From: a bacterium
Lineage (GTDB): Bacteria > Bacillota > Bacilli > Lactobacillales > Streptococcaceae
DNA length: 64,000 bases
NCBI GenBank assembly: GCA_905221235.1
Contig: CAJNCJ010000004.1
Coordinates: 1 to 64,000, forward strand
Reading direction: 5' to 3'
The translations under genes were made by a program, and so were the position numbers. Shown one piece after another: positions 9,532 to 18,714 of the stretch. The notes beneath the pieces were generated by a model that saw only the letters and a program-made list of their open reading frames with translations, was not told where the DNA came from and did not search any database. Every line of letters begins with the position of its first letter. The stretch's first letter is position 1.

Positions 9532-11937
9532 TTAGAATAAGAAATGCTTGATGATTTCATCAGCAATCGCTTTGTGCCCTAAATCTCCAGGGTGACTTGC
9601 CACCCCAGCGTTAGTGATCGTATAGTTAGAGCCATTTGGAAGTCTCAATACCTTACCCATTTCGGACTTATATTTAGCGTCTTTAGAATACTGATAAATA
9701 TCAATAAATGTAACGCCAAGACGGTCACAGATACGCTTGATTCTCTCGACGAAATCGGGTGAAGCGTAGTAGATACCGACCCAATAGATTAGGGATTTTG
9801 GAGAAGCTGTTCTAATCCAGCTTACAAGGTTTGGCACGTCCGTTTCAAGGTTTTTACGTTTCTCATCAGTGTTGAGATTGTCACCGAACTGCAAAATAAC
9901 AATATCGGTATCTAAACTTAAAGATTGTTTCATCTTGCTATCAAATATTTCCTTACGCTTACCTGGTTCAGACTCCCAATCTGCACCATTTCCACGAACT
10001 ACACTAGCTCTTGGATTCTTAGATAAGATATAGCTCTTAATCAAGCTAAAATAGTCTTTGTTAGGGTCGCTTGCTGCCATCCCCATACCCTTAAGCCAAG
10101 AATGACTTAAGATTGAATTACCAAAAATTGCTACACGATTAGGAATGCTTGAAACCGTTGATAGATTGCCGTTATTATCAACTAACAAACGGAATTTAGT
10201 CCCGTTCGGACTGGTAATCATCGGCATCTTTTTAAACAGTTCCAAACCAGACACAATCGGTTCAATTTTATCAACTTTCTGCTTCAAAATTTCGGCTTTT
10301 TCTCGTGTACTTTCGTCAGCTACCTTGTAATTGAACGGAATAGCATTATCTGTTCCGTACATAATTTTGCCGGAATATCCAACATTATTCGTAACGTGTT
10401 GTGCATCTTGAATTAAGTTACGCTGGCCTTTTGCGGCATAAACTGTATTGTCGTGTGCTTCAAAAAATAATTGTTCTCCATAGAAGATTTCATGTTCTTC
10501 ATTGATAACATCAAGTGTGTTATATCCAGCGCTCAGCTGTTTTTGAAAAATTCGAGGAGATACTATCAAATCGTTCTGGTCAATGTTGCCGATGGCAAAA
10601 TTGTATGTTCCAGCTTGCTTCACGTACACATTAATTGTATCGATGAAACCACGACTCTTTTTCCATTTTTTGATAGGCGACATATAACTGAGATTGTTCA
10701 CTGTCGTTTGTTGAGTTGTATCTATACCAGTAATATTCAACCCAAATTGGGTAGTGTTGGTCTCTGGGATGATAAATGGAACATTGGGAGTAATTGCACT
10801 TGCTCCATATTCAAGGTTATCAAGATTTCTAGCACTTCCAAGGCCACCTTGAAAAATTTTAGACGGTTTATCAGTGATTAACCTAGTTATCAGGATGTAT
10901 CCATCAACGCTTGGTATGAAATCCCTTGTGACTATCTCATCTTTAGATGAGAAGCTAAGAATTTTAGTTCCCGATTTATCGAAATAATGCGTGAACACTC
11001 CACGGATATTTTTTAATCCATAAGTTATTCCAGCTTGTAAGTTTACTGCTGGATAAGTACCCCACGTATCAGCGTCATAAGTGCCATTACCATTCCCAGA
11101 CCAAGCTTTACCAGCTTTGAAAGTCTTCTCGTCAAGGATTTGCTTCACGACCTCTACGAAACTTAGTTCTTCTGGTTGAATGTCTAGTGAAAGTTTGGGA
11201 ATTTTCAACGAGATATAATCGCTCGGAAGATTTGAAAAATCCACGTTCGCGTTCCTTAACTCTTTCAAAGAAGCGTTAAAGACTTTTGCATTTTCGTTTG
11301 GCTGCGAGGTTATGTAAAGGATAGCATCTTCACTAGCAACATACTCAGTAGTGACTAAAGAATCAGATTGAGAGAATTTAGTTAATAATCGTGTTCCGTC
11401 TTTTGACACAACATAGCTAAATACACCTCGGATATTTAGTAAGTAGAACTTATCGCCTTTATCAACAGAAATCGGCTTGTATTTAAACCAGCCCTTTGAG
11501 TTGAAGGAACCCATATTCTTGTCCCAAAGCCAAACAGAGCCGTCGATCTTATTCTCATCTTTTAATAGCTGTTCGACTTTCTTGAATACATTATCATCTA
11601 ATTTCTTTGAAACTTCCTCTTTGGTCGCTAGGTGAGAAATACTCTGATGTTCAGTCAGATAATGCTTACTATCTAACTCGTTGCGTGTGACAGCGTCACG
11701 TTTTAGTAAATCAAAATCGACCTTATCTAGTTTATTGATTACCTCTGCTTTAGTTGCTAGATGAGAAATGTTCTGATGTTCTGTTAGATAATGCTTCTCT
11801 TCAAGTTCTTCATGCGTGACAATCTGAGAATAGTCAATATCAGCTGCCTCATGCATTTCCTCTTTAGTGGCGTAGCGTGTCTTGATATCCTTGATATCCT
11901 TACCGATTTCCGTTGCTAGATTTTCAAGGTTAGTCAT
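9532..11937 (-). CDS. Tail fibre / receptor-binding protein with SGNH hydrolase domain
   Basis: An approximately 801-residue late structural protein. The first 130 residues are coiled and contain two copies of a YLTEHQ-x-ISHLATK unit. Two similar beta modules follow, each with an NIRGVF core (LLNIRGVFSYVVSKDGTRLL and LKNIRGVFTHYFDKSGTKIL). The C-terminal 230 residues look like an SGNH/GDSL esterase: VAIFGNSILSHSW (block I, serine), VILQFGDNLN (block III) and SHPGDLGHKAIAD (Asp-His block V). I infer that it trims acyl groups from a surface glycopolymer during adsorption. The ATG at 11937 is preferred; an in-frame GTG at 11946 overlaps the previous stop. The position just before the holin is usual for host-recognition proteins. 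Confidence 0.8.
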   Translation of the reverse strand: MTNLENLATEIGKDIKDIKTRYATKEEMHEAADIDYSQIVTHEELEEKHYLTEHQNISHLATKAEVINKLDKVDFDLLKRDAVTRNELDSKHYLTEHQSISHLATKEEVSKKLDDNVFKKVEQLLKDENKIDGSVWLWDKNMGSFNSKGWFKYKPISVDKGDKFYLLNIRGVFSYVVSKDGTRLLTKFSQSDSLVTTEYVASEDAILYITSQPNENAKVFNASLKELRNANVDFSNLPSDYISLKIPKLSLDIQPEELSFVEVVKQILDEKTFKAGKAWSGNGNGTYDADTWGTYPAVNLQAGITYGLKNIRGVFTHYFDKSGTKILSFSSKDEIVTRDFIPSVDGYILITRLITDKPSKIFQGGLGSARNLDNLEYGASAITPNVPFIIPETNTTQFGLNITGIDTTQQTTVNNLSYMSPIKKWKKSRGFIDTINVYVKQAGTYNFAIGNIDQNDLIVSPRIFQKQLSAGYNTLDVINEEHEIFYGEQLFFEAHDNTVYAAKGQRNLIQDAQHVTNNVGYSGKIMYGTDNAIPFNYKVADESTREKAEILKQKVDKIEPIVSGLELFKKMPMITSPNGTKFRLLVDNNGNLSTVSSIPNRVAIFGNSILSHSWLKGMGMAASDPNKDYFSLIKSYILSKNPRASVVRGNGADWESEPGKRKEIFDSKMKQSLSLDTDIVILQFGDNLNTDEKRKNLETDVPNLVSWIRTASPKSLIYWVGIYYASPDFVERIKRICDRLGVTFIDIYQYSKDAKYKSEMGKVLRLPNGSNYTITNAGVASHPGDLGHKAIADEIIKHFLF

Positions 11938-11942
11938 AGGCT

Positions 11943-12278
11943 TCACGCTTTCGCTTGATTATAAGTAGCTACTAAATCAAGATTAGCAATTTCATCTACA
12001 CGTCCGCTGACTTCTGTTACTTTGCCAAGAAGTGCTCCGTTTTCATCCTGCCCCATGTTCGTGATTTTTTCAGCAATTTCTTTCAAAGTGTCAAGATTTT
12101 CAGGTACAGACTCTCCCAAGATTTCAGCTTTGACCTCTGATTTAGCTTGAGTGACTGCTTGTGAAATAGCTTGCGTCATCGCTGAAGTTTCTACTTTAGT
12201 GCTGACGCTTTGTTTGACTTCTTTGATATCTTCTCCGACTGCTTGTGCGAATGCTGTTAATTTTGTAGTATTTTCCAT
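11943..12278 (-). CDS. Small phage baseplate-region protein (111 aa)
   Basis: A 111-residue, largely helical acidic protein (MENTTKLTAFAQAVGEDIKE, then QAKSEVKAEILGESVPENLDTLKEIAEKI). This LGxxxPENLDTLKEIAxKI pattern is common in phage tail-fibre proteins, where it forms coiled trimer segments. The start at 12278 is supported by GGAAAGG. It precedes the SGNH fibre gene, whose N-terminus shares a similar TEIGKDIKDIKT start, so the two may be neighbours in the same fibre or baseplate. No enzymatic motif is seen. Confidence 0.65.
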   Translation of the reverse strand: MENTTKLTAFAQAVGEDIKEVKQSVSTKVETSAMTQAISQAVTQAKSEVKAEILGESVPENLDTLKEIAEKITNMGQDENGALLGKVTEVSGRVDEIANLDLVATYNQAKA

Positions 12279-12283
12279 TGTTT

Positions 12284-12760
12284 TTATACCTTTCCTAAGT
12301 TGTAAAAAAAGAGTAGGTCTGGAAATTCCGGACATACTCCACCATCTGTTACTGTTTTTTCTGAAAGTTGCTTCTCAACTTCCTTTGCGATATCCAGCTC
12401 CTTGAGAGCATGGACTTCCTCTGTGACCAATTCTTTATCTGAAGCCACTATCTTGATGTGCGTAGCCTTGTCGCTCGGAAAAATATATCCGCCAGCGCTA
12501 ATCTCTAAGCGGTATTTCCCAACAGGCAAGATAGTGTCCAGATTAAAATTCACGCTTGAGTTCGTGACAGTCACCTTCTTCTTCCATTGGTGCTTGTCCA
12601 TGGTCAGACTAACAACCGCCACCTCCCCTTCCAGAGAGGAAACGGCTCGATAATCTTCATCCAAGAGGACGAATCCAAAGGTAGAAGCTACATCACCTTG
12701 TTTTATGAGGTAACCGCCATCCACTTGAGCAAGATTGGTCGTATTGAGATTACAGACCAT
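12284..12760 (-). CDS. Upper baseplate protein N-terminal-like (BppU-type)
   Basis: A 158-residue protein resembling the N-terminal domain of BppU-type upper baseplate proteins. MVCNLNTTNLAQVDGGYLIK leads, followed by QGDVASTFGFVLLDEDYRAV and LPVGKYRLEISAGGYIFPSD, the usual beta-sandwich order with an ends-in-helix tail EEVHALKELDIAKEVEKQLSE. Full BppU proteins continue with a long C-terminal part that is absent here, so this is the attachment domain alone. The start at 12760 is chosen for its GAAAGGGG site. It overlaps the upstream gene by 11 bp. Confidence 0.65.
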   Translation of the reverse strand: MVCNLNTTNLAQVDGGYLIKQGDVASTFGFVLLDEDYRAVSSLEGEVAVVSLTMDKHQWKKKVTVTNSSVNFNLDTILPVGKYRLEISAGGYIFPSDKATHIKIVASDKELVTEEVHALKELDIAKEVEKQLSEKTVTDGGVCPEFPDLLFFYNLGKV

Positions 12761-13211
12761 TCTGCGCCCCTTTCTCATCTTCAACTAAGATGTCATCTCT
12801 TATTTGCAGCGCTTCAAAATTGTTGTACAAGTGGTCAATGTAGCCATTGCCACCAAGAGCCTTATAGCTATTGTGCATGTTCTCAACCACATAGAACTCA
12901 TCCTTGGTAGTAAAACCACGACGAATAGCCCTGCGAATATCACGATCAAGGCGCATTCTCATGGTCACAAGGTGCGCTTCGTCGTGCAGTTTTAGCTTTG
13001 CTTGTACTTCGTCAATTTTAGTGTTGCTGTCGCATGCAGTTTCTTGGACATCTTTGATTTTTCCTTTAACATCATCCAATTCAGAAATGATTTGGTCTGT
13101 TAGTTCCTTTGATTTCTTCGGCATTTTATAGCCTAACCAAGCTACGACGATTGGTGTGGCTACTGGCAAAACGTTCATGAAGAAATGCTCCGTTGATTGT
13201 AAGACGTCCAT
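12750..13211 (-). CDS. Phage membrane-anchored coiled protein (153 aa)
   Basis: A 153-residue protein with one hydrophobic segment near the N-terminus (FFMNVLPVATPIVVAWLGY), then a lysine-rich turn (KMPKKSKE) and a long helical, charged domain. The C-terminal segment (LDRDIRRAIRRGFTTKDEFY, then ENMHNSYKALGGNGYIDHLY) recurs in phage proteins placed between fibre and lysis genes. It may be a holin accessory or a second pore protein; the sequence does not decide. It has an AGAGGTG ribosome site. Confidence 0.65.
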   Translation of the reverse strand: MDVLQSTEHFFMNVLPVATPIVVAWLGYKMPKKSKELTDQIISELDDVKGKIKDVQETACDSNTKIDEVQAKLKLHDEAHLVTMRMRLDRDIRRAIRRGFTTKDEFYVVENMHNSYKALGGNGYIDHLYNNFEALQIRDDILVEDEKGAQNGL

Positions 13212-13220
13212 AAAGCACCT

Positions 13221-13862
13221 CTATTCTTTAGGCTCGTACTTCCATGCTGCGCCTGTTCCGTCCATTTCAAGACGACCATTACGAGCAAAATCGCTGACTG
13301 GTTCGCCGTTGTAAGTAAATTCCTTATTCAATTGAACCAAGACACGCTTACCTTCTCCGTCAACCTCAACATGAGCTGGGTCTTCGATGGTAATCAAGTC
13401 ATGAGGCATATAGCGTTTGCTGATTTCCGCAAGTGGAATCAACTCTACCAATTCCTTGTAGTTTGTTCCATAAGCGATTGTCTTGCCTGCTACAGCATTT
13501 AAAACGACCGCATGGATGATTTTACCATAGCGGTCTGTTTCTTCTTGATTGTGCTTAACTGCTTGGTCTGTAGCAGTCTGTTTAACTTCTGCTTGTGCCA
13601 ATTTCTGTTCAGTTTGCTCCAATTTAACATGAGTTTCTTCCAGCTTGACTTGAGCCTGTACAAGAGCACTTGTCGGGTCAAGTTCTGTCCGAATATGGTC
13701 CAGTACCGCTTGGATAAGTGTAGCTTCATTATCTTGTGTACGGTCACCGTGCAGTTCTACTTGCTCGTAAGAATAGCGTCCGTTGTTCTCCATCTTGATT
13801 GCGACAACTGTCGCATTTTCTGCACCTTTCAAATAAGGTTTAATTGCTACTTCGTAATTCAT
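13221..13862 (-). CDS. DUF1366 family phage protein
   Basis: A 213-residue protein matching the DUF1366 family of streptococcal phages. The start is MNYEVAIKPYLKGAENATVV, a coiled coil follows at about residues 65-105 (VQAQVKLEETHVKLEQTEQ), and there is a C-terminal beta-rich part with IEDPAHVEVDGEGKRVLVQL. It overlaps the next upstream gene by one base. The role is unknown; the genomic place between tail and lysis genes suggests a structural or assembly part. Confidence 0.7.
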   Translation of the reverse strand: MNYEVAIKPYLKGAENATVVAIKMENNGRYSYEQVELHGDRTQDNEATLIQAVLDHIRTELDPTSALVQAQVKLEETHVKLEQTEQKLAQAEVKQTATDQAVKHNQEETDRYGKIIHAVVLNAVAGKTIAYGTNYKELVELIPLAEISKRYMPHDLITIEDPAHVEVDGEGKRVLVQLNKEFTYNGEPVSDFARNGRLEMDGTGAAWKYEPKE

Positions 13863-14065
13863 TAGTTAATTCCTTTCATTTTTGCTAGTGTTTCTTCAAA
13901 CAATTCTTTAAGTGCTGGTTCATATTCCATCACGGCTTTAAAGCCCCGTAATTCAGCCAAAGCTAGCGTATAGCGTGCCTCTAAATGCGCACGATTCAAT
14001 TCGCCTTCAGCCAAGCGGTTGACGAGCGACTCAGCGACGAGCTTGTCGATTGTGTGATTATCCAT
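13862..14065 (-). CDS. Small phage protein (67 aa)
   Basis: A 67-residue helical protein (MDNHTIDKLVAESLVNRLAE, then YTLALAELRGFKAVMEYEPALK) in the tail-to-lysis interval. I do not recognise a function. It has a GGAGAAC ribosome site and overlaps the DUF1366 start by one base, so it is co-translated. Confidence 0.65.
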   Translation of the reverse strand: MDNHTIDKLVAESLVNRLAEGELNRAHLEARYTLALAELRGFKAVMEYEPALKELFEETLAKMKGIN

Positions 14066-14078
14066 GTATGTTCTCCTT

Positions 14079-15311
14079 CTAGCTAATTCCTAGATGGCTT
14101 TCAATTCTGTTCAAGCGTTTCTTGATTGCATCTATATCTGTATGTTTCCGGAAAGCGACTGATTCAAGTTCACTCCACCAAACAACCTTATTGACACCTC
14201 CAGCCGGGTTATAGCCATTACCGAAAATGTTACTATTCCCCATGTTGATGTTTCCAGCGAATACGGGCGACTGAGTGAATTTTACTGCTCCATAAAAATT
14301 CGTGGTGCTCTCGCCTGTGAAGTTGGCTTCGGCAGAAAAATGCGCATCGTTCTTACAATACATTTGTCCATCTGTGTCCACATGCCACGCTCTAGGCCCT
14401 GCTTGGTTCCAGTTATTGCCCCAATTGGCCCAGAAAGCTGTTTGAGTCCCGTAACCTTCTCCGTTGCCCATACCAACTGCGAATTTATTCACACCGGAAA
14501 TCCAGCGACCTCCACCTTGGTCAAATTGTCCAAGAGTGAATCCGCCAATTTTACCTTGATAAGCTTCAAGGAATGTCGAACTAGACACGACAGATTCAAT
14601 CTTAGTCGCAAAGACTTCCTTAGATGTCAACTTATCAATCAAGGCATCTCTAGCAGTCAGGTTCCGAATAAGTGCATCGTCTACGTTGATTTTATCGCCT
14701 GTAATAGCACCCGCTTGGATATTGTCGGCAGTGACAGACCCAGCCGCTAACTTACCAGCAGTCACCGCACCATCCACGATCATGTCGGACTTCACTCGAA
14801 CTCGTGGAGCGATGATGTCCACACCTTTCGAACTGGTCGAAATGGTTGTGGCTAACTGCTCACCAGTTAGAGTAGTAGAGCCGATGGTCACACCTTCAGG
14901 TGTCACTTGCACTCTAGCACTGTTAGCAGCGTCTCGCACTTCCTGCCTAATTTCTTTAGCAGTCTGAGCGATGGCGCTCTTGACATTGGTATCAAAGAAC
15001 TGGGTCAGCGCACCTTGGTTATTCTGCTGGATTTTACCCCAGAGAGTGCTATTTGGGTCTCTTAATTCCAGTTCGATAGAACGCATATCCTTGAAAAGAC
15101 CCGACAGAGTACGTTGGGTAACAGTTGGTTCCACGAAGCTAGTAGGGAAATCTCCTTGCTCCAGCTGGATGTCCGTCAGCACCGTGTCACCCACACATCC
15201 CATGTGGTGCAATTTCAGCAGTTCGTCTCGTGTCCGTGGCTGGAATACCTTGTAATACCGTCCGTTATGTTCAAGAGCAGGCGAACGAACGTTTTGAATG
15301 GTAATGTCCAT
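14079..15311 (-). CDS. Tail / baseplate protein (gp58-like)
   Basis: A 410-residue structural protein. Residues about 70-130 are coiled. A VDGAVTAGKLAAGSVTADNI / QAGAITGDKINVDDALI stretch is the low-complexity shaft typical of phage gp58-like and side-tail-fibre proteins. The C-terminal part is rich in aromatic and glycine residues (AFWANWGNNWNQAGPRAWHV), and ends in a helical foot IKKRLNRIESHLGIS. It probably forms a trimeric side fibre. It lies 3 bp after the previous gene. Confidence 0.75.
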   Translation of the reverse strand: MDITIQNVRSPALEHNGRYYKVFQPRTRDELLKLHHMGCVGDTVLTDIQLEQGDFPTSFVEPTVTQRTLSGLFKDMRSIELELRDPNSTLWGKIQQNNQGALTQFFDTNVKSAIAQTAKEIRQEVRDAANSARVQVTPEGVTIGSTTLTGEQLATTISTSSKGVDIIAPRVRVKSDMIVDGAVTAGKLAAGSVTADNIQAGAITGDKINVDDALIRNLTARDALIDKLTSKEVFATKIESVVSSSTFLEAYQGKIGGFTLGQFDQGGGRWISGVNKFAVGMGNGEGYGTQTAFWANWGNNWNQAGPRAWHVDTDGQMYCKNDAHFSAEANFTGESTTNFYGAVKFTQSPVFAGNINMGNSNIFGNGYNPAGGVNKVVWWSELESVAFRKHTDIDAIKKRLNRIESHLGIS

Positions 15312-15314
15312 GTG

Positions 15315-15740
15315 TTACCCTCCTCTTTTTCTACCAAAAATATAGGTTTCGTTGTATTTGTTGGATAGGAAATCCTCCACTTCATCCGTATTTTTGAAAA
15401 TAACGAATAGTTGGTAATTGTAATGTCTTCGGTAGCCAGCTGAATAACCAGTATCTTGCTGGCCTACTACTACCCTGACTTCAAATGTCTTGTTAGAATT
15501 TTGAAGTTTCAACACGTTACAGTTCTCTATACCCTCTAAACCATACGGACGACGTTCGGATATACCTAAATCAATAAAGGCTCGTTCTGTAGAGCCAAAG
15601 CGCCAAAATGAACCGTAGCGGTTTGAAGTGAATCTTAGCACTTCGTCAAACTGGATTGTGACTTTCTCCCAAACCAGCCTTGTCCCAACATAACGCTGGA
15701 TAATTTCCTTGGACCCCACGTAAATTCCTTCTCTAGCCAT
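15315..15740 (-). CDS. Small tail-associated protein (141 aa)
   Basis: A 141-residue protein starting MAREGIYVGSKEIIQRYVGT, followed by RLVWEK, a start that recurs in small tail-tip or baseplate proteins of streptococcal phages. It is beta-rich and aromatic (RYGSFWRFGSTERAF), with a basic C-terminus (FGRKRGG). It lies inside the fibre gene cluster. The function is not known to me. Confidence 0.65.
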   Translation of the reverse strand: MAREGIYVGSKEIIQRYVGTRLVWEKVTIQFDEVLRFTSNRYGSFWRFGSTERAFIDLGISERRPYGLEGIENCNVLKLQNSNKTFEVRVVVGQQDTGYSAGYRRHYNYQLFVIFKNTDEVEDFLSNKYNETYIFGRKRGG

Positions 15741-15748
15741 AGTTACTC

Positions 15749-16543
15749 CTACCTGTAGATATCATAGATGGTATTAGCATCTTTGTTAGAAATTGCGTCA
15801 TATTGGGACCTTGTTCCAGACCAATATTTCATTGGTTGTCCACCATTCTGGTTGATGATATTTTGGCCAGGCGCACCATCGGCACCTCTAGCTCCGTCCG
15901 CACCTCTGGGACCTGCTGGACCTGCTGGTCCTCGCAAGCTATTTCGTTGTGTCTCTGTCAAAGAGTTAAAGTCAGGTCTAGCTTCAAGCGCTGTGATACG
16001 ACGCTTAACGTCTGTGTCATTATAAGAAATCACGAATGTTCTCTTACCGATTTTTTGAACAGTAATATTAGTACCGTTAACAGCCGTCACTTTCCAAAAT
16101 TCATAATCTACAGTACTCTCATTCGTCCAAAGGTCTTCAACAATATCCCCTACCTTGATACCGTCAGGGTTCATGATATCGGTTGTTTTTACTGTCGCAA
16201 CTGAGCCAATATTTGCACCATAGATATCACCCTTCGCAATACGATATACTGGGGTTTCAGACTTCTTGGCATACTCCGCCAAAGCACGCTCTGCTGCTGA
16301 CCCTTCAAACCGCACAACACCATCAGCACCTCTTGGTCCTGCTGGCCCCGTTTCTCCACGGTCGCCCTTTGGTCCCGTTAGATACTGCAGTGTTGAGAAA
16401 CGGTCACGACCATTTCCGACCTTGACCTTACCTGTGTCGCTCTCAATACCTAGTTCGCCATCAAGTAAGACTAGAGTGCTACTTGCCCAGTCTCGTGCTG
16501 ACATACGCTTGTGTTGAACCCTTATTGGGATTGTTTCTGTCAT
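15749..16543 (-). CDS. Collagen-like tail fibre protein
   Basis: A 264-residue protein with three kinds of segment. The N-terminal 55 residues (IPIRVQHKRMSARDW, then LLDGELGIESDTGKVKVGNG) match the major-tropism-determinant-like N-domain found in phage hyaluronidase-type fibres. Two collagen-like Gly-X-Y runs follow, GPKGDRGETGPAGPRGADG near residue 57 and GPAGPAGPRGADGARGADG near residue 206. The C-terminal end (MKYWSGTRSQYDAISNKDAN) is a repeat module common at fibre tips. It probably forms a collagen-type trimer. It overlaps the upstream gene by 4 bp. Confidence 0.82.
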   Translation of the reverse strand: MTETIPIRVQHKRMSARDWASSTLVLLDGELGIESDTGKVKVGNGRDRFSTLQYLTGPKGDRGETGPAGPRGADGVVRFEGSAAERALAEYAKKSETPVYRIAKGDIYGANIGSVATVKTTDIMNPDGIKVGDIVEDLWTNESTVDYEFWKVTAVNGTNITVQKIGKRTFVISYNDTDVKRRITALEARPDFNSLTETQRNSLRGPAGPAGPRGADGARGADGAPGQNIINQNGGQPMKYWSGTRSQYDAISNKDANTIYDIYR

Positions 16544-18351
16544 GTTCTACCTCCGTCAAAAATTAAAGTTGGACTCTCGTTCCAACTTCCGTCATATCTA
16601 GCATTTTGCCCATCCGCTACCGTCTTATAGACTGGCGCTAGTTCAATCCGTGTCGTCTGATTATCAACCGTCACAGACTGCTCTACATTCTGATACCAGT
16701 CCCCTGAGAAAGTCAGACGATAAGCACCGTAGTAGACTGCTAAGACCTTCTCTTCTTTCTGGACAAGGTCTTTATCTATCGCTGGCATGACTGAATTAGC
16801 AGGCGCAAGATGAACCTGTCCACCGTAAAACGGTGTCTTGTTCACTACCACAGTCACATCTGTTTTGCCGTAAGGTGTACAGGTTGCTGACCAACTGATT
16901 ACATAGCTTTTTCCAAGTTCAAAGCCTTCACCGTTATGCCCTACTTCCACAAAATCTGTTCCATAGCTAATTTTCTTAGCCGTGCCACCATTCAAGCGGT
17001 TCTTGTTGTACTGGGTATTGCCGTCACCACCAATCAGACTAGCATTGACCCTTGCAGTCTCGCTGACTTGTTCCAGTTTCTTACTTAATTCAGCGATTGA
17101 GTCAGCGCCACTCATCAGCTCCTCACGGATTCGCTTCACAAACTCAGGCCGCTCTTTCTCTATTTCCTCATGGATTTTAGCGCCAAATTCTTCGGATTTT
17201 TTCTTGGCGATTTCGATAGCATCATCAATCGCTTTTTTACGTTTCTCAAACTCAGCTTCAAAGGCTGCATCTGCTGCTTCAATCTGCGCTTGGATTTTCG
17301 CTTCAATGCCATCTTGTTGCTTAATCTGTTTGGTAATCGTACCCTCGTAAGAATACTGAGTATCGTTTCCAGCCTTACTATCTGCGCTGATACGACCTCT
17401 CAGGCCACCTTTAAAAGTAAAGCTCTGGCTTAAAACAGGAACTTTAAAGGTCTCATTTTTGTTAGTCTGAATGGTTACCCACTGCCCAACCTCAAGCAGT
17501 AAATGCCCTTGGTAGTTGAGATTATACGGATAGTAAGTTAGGTTTTTCAGTTTGTAATACAAGTCATTTAAAGCGCTCTGGGTCATGAAGACATTGTCCA
17601 GTTCCAAAGACCGACCTGTCTTCATACCGACCGTCAGAGACTTCTTGTCCGTCTTACAAGTAATACCAGCTATCTGATACTCAATCTCACTCTTGGTTAA
17701 CCCATGCAAAAAGTAGCTATCTGCGTTGATCGTGATGTTTGACTCAGTCAAATCACGGATTTCCATCTTTCCTTCTCGGTTGAAGAAACAAGACATCCCA
17801 ATCATCTGAGTCATAGCGCTTAACATATCCCTAAAGGAAAGCTTCTTACCTTCAGGAATTTGCTCGACATGGTAACGCATGGCACTGATCCCGAAATAGT
17901 CATTCGCTAACTCAATGCCAGTTTTCAGGCAGATTTCCTGAATGACCTCTCGTACTTCAGCTGGGAAATGCAAGTCCGTCACATACTCACGATTAAGCTT
18001 AAACATACCGTCCATGAGCTCCAGCGTGGTTGTGTTGCGGTTTCGGTCAATCTCGATGTCATTGATGAAGTATTCCCCCATCTTAACCCACTGGTAGGTA
18101 TTCCCAACCAGTAGCCCAATCTCAGGGTGTAGGATATCCAGTTTATTGAACGTGGTAATGATGCTGGTAAAGGTAATCTTACCGCTACCAGCACACGTTC
18201 CACCGGGCTTATAAGTATCGCCCTTGATGTAGCCATACTCAAAACTAGCCTCTTTGATATCTCGTGAAGCATAATCACCAACACGGATAGCCAGCGTCCT
18301 GTCCTTGGCAAACATGGCTCTGTCAAATTGTCGTCTGGTTAAAGCGTCCAT
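16540..18351 (-). CDS. Tail-tip / baseplate hub protein (Tal-like)
   Basis: A 603-residue protein after the tape measure and a Dit-position protein. Its N-terminal 360 residues are beta-rich and begin MDALTRRQFDRAMFAKDRTL, similar to prophage tail-associated proteins. A coiled coil lies at about residues 360-440 (IEAKIQAQIEAADAAFEAEF), and a beta-sandwich at the end (TDVTVVVNKTPFYGGQVHL). No peptidase or lysozyme motif is obvious, so it probably is the hub without a cell-wall hydrolase domain. Confidence 0.72.
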   Translation of the reverse strand: MDALTRRQFDRAMFAKDRTLAIRVGDYASRDIKEASFEYGYIKGDTYKPGGTCAGSGKITFTSIITTFNKLDILHPEIGLLVGNTYQWVKMGEYFINDIEIDRNRNTTTLELMDGMFKLNREYVTDLHFPAEVREVIQEICLKTGIELANDYFGISAMRYHVEQIPEGKKLSFRDMLSAMTQMIGMSCFFNREGKMEIRDLTESNITINADSYFLHGLTKSEIEYQIAGITCKTDKKSLTVGMKTGRSLELDNVFMTQSALNDLYYKLKNLTYYPYNLNYQGHLLLEVGQWVTIQTNKNETFKVPVLSQSFTFKGGLRGRISADSKAGNDTQYSYEGTITKQIKQQDGIEAKIQAQIEAADAAFEAEFEKRKKAIDDAIEIAKKKSEEFGAKIHEEIEKERPEFVKRIREELMSGADSIAELSKKLEQVSETARVNASLIGGDGNTQYNKNRLNGGTAKKISYGTDFVEVGHNGEGFELGKSYVISWSATCTPYGKTDVTVVVNKTPFYGGQVHLAPANSVMPAIDKDLVQKEEKVLAVYYGAYRLTFSGDWYQNVEQSVTVDNQTTRIELAPVYKTVADGQNARYDGSWNESPTLIFDGGRT

Positions 18352-18355
18352 TTTC

Positions 18356-18706
18356 TTACCTCTCTACCAGATTAAATTTAGCGCCTGACCATGGCTTGAA
18401 CTTTTCGGTAAAGGTATAGCTTGGAGCTGTCCTATCACCGACGTAGAAAGTCCCAGTGGTCTGACCTTTAACAGGGTCAGGGTAGGAAACCTCAAAAAAG
18501 ACTGCTGACACGGCATTTAAAAGCTGACTCATTTCTTCTTGAGTCAGCATGCCCCATTCACAGTCTAGTTTGCGCTTAGTCGTAATACGGTCTCGCACCA
18601 TATCTCCATTGGCATTACGCCCAGTTTCTCCATCGATATCTTGAATACCGACCTGAAAAGATTTGGGAGGCTTCACAGCCACCCCATTGATTGTCAATTG
18701 TGCCAT
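18356..18706 (-). CDS. Distal-tail position protein (DUF6711-like)
   Basis: A 116-residue protein in the place of the distal tail protein, between tape measure and hub. MAQLTINGVAVKPPKSFQVG and VRDRITTKRKLDCEWGMLT fit a family of small phage proteins (I recall DUF6711). It is much shorter than classical Dit proteins, so it may form the inner ring only. Spacing to both neighbours is under 10 bp. Confidence 0.7.
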   Translation of the reverse strand: MAQLTINGVAVKPPKSFQVGIQDIDGETGRNANGDMVRDRITTKRKLDCEWGMLTQEEMSQLLNAVSAVFFEVSYPDPVKGQTTGTFYVGDRTAPSYTFTEKFKPWSGAKFNLVER

Positions 18707-18714
18707 TTAACCTC

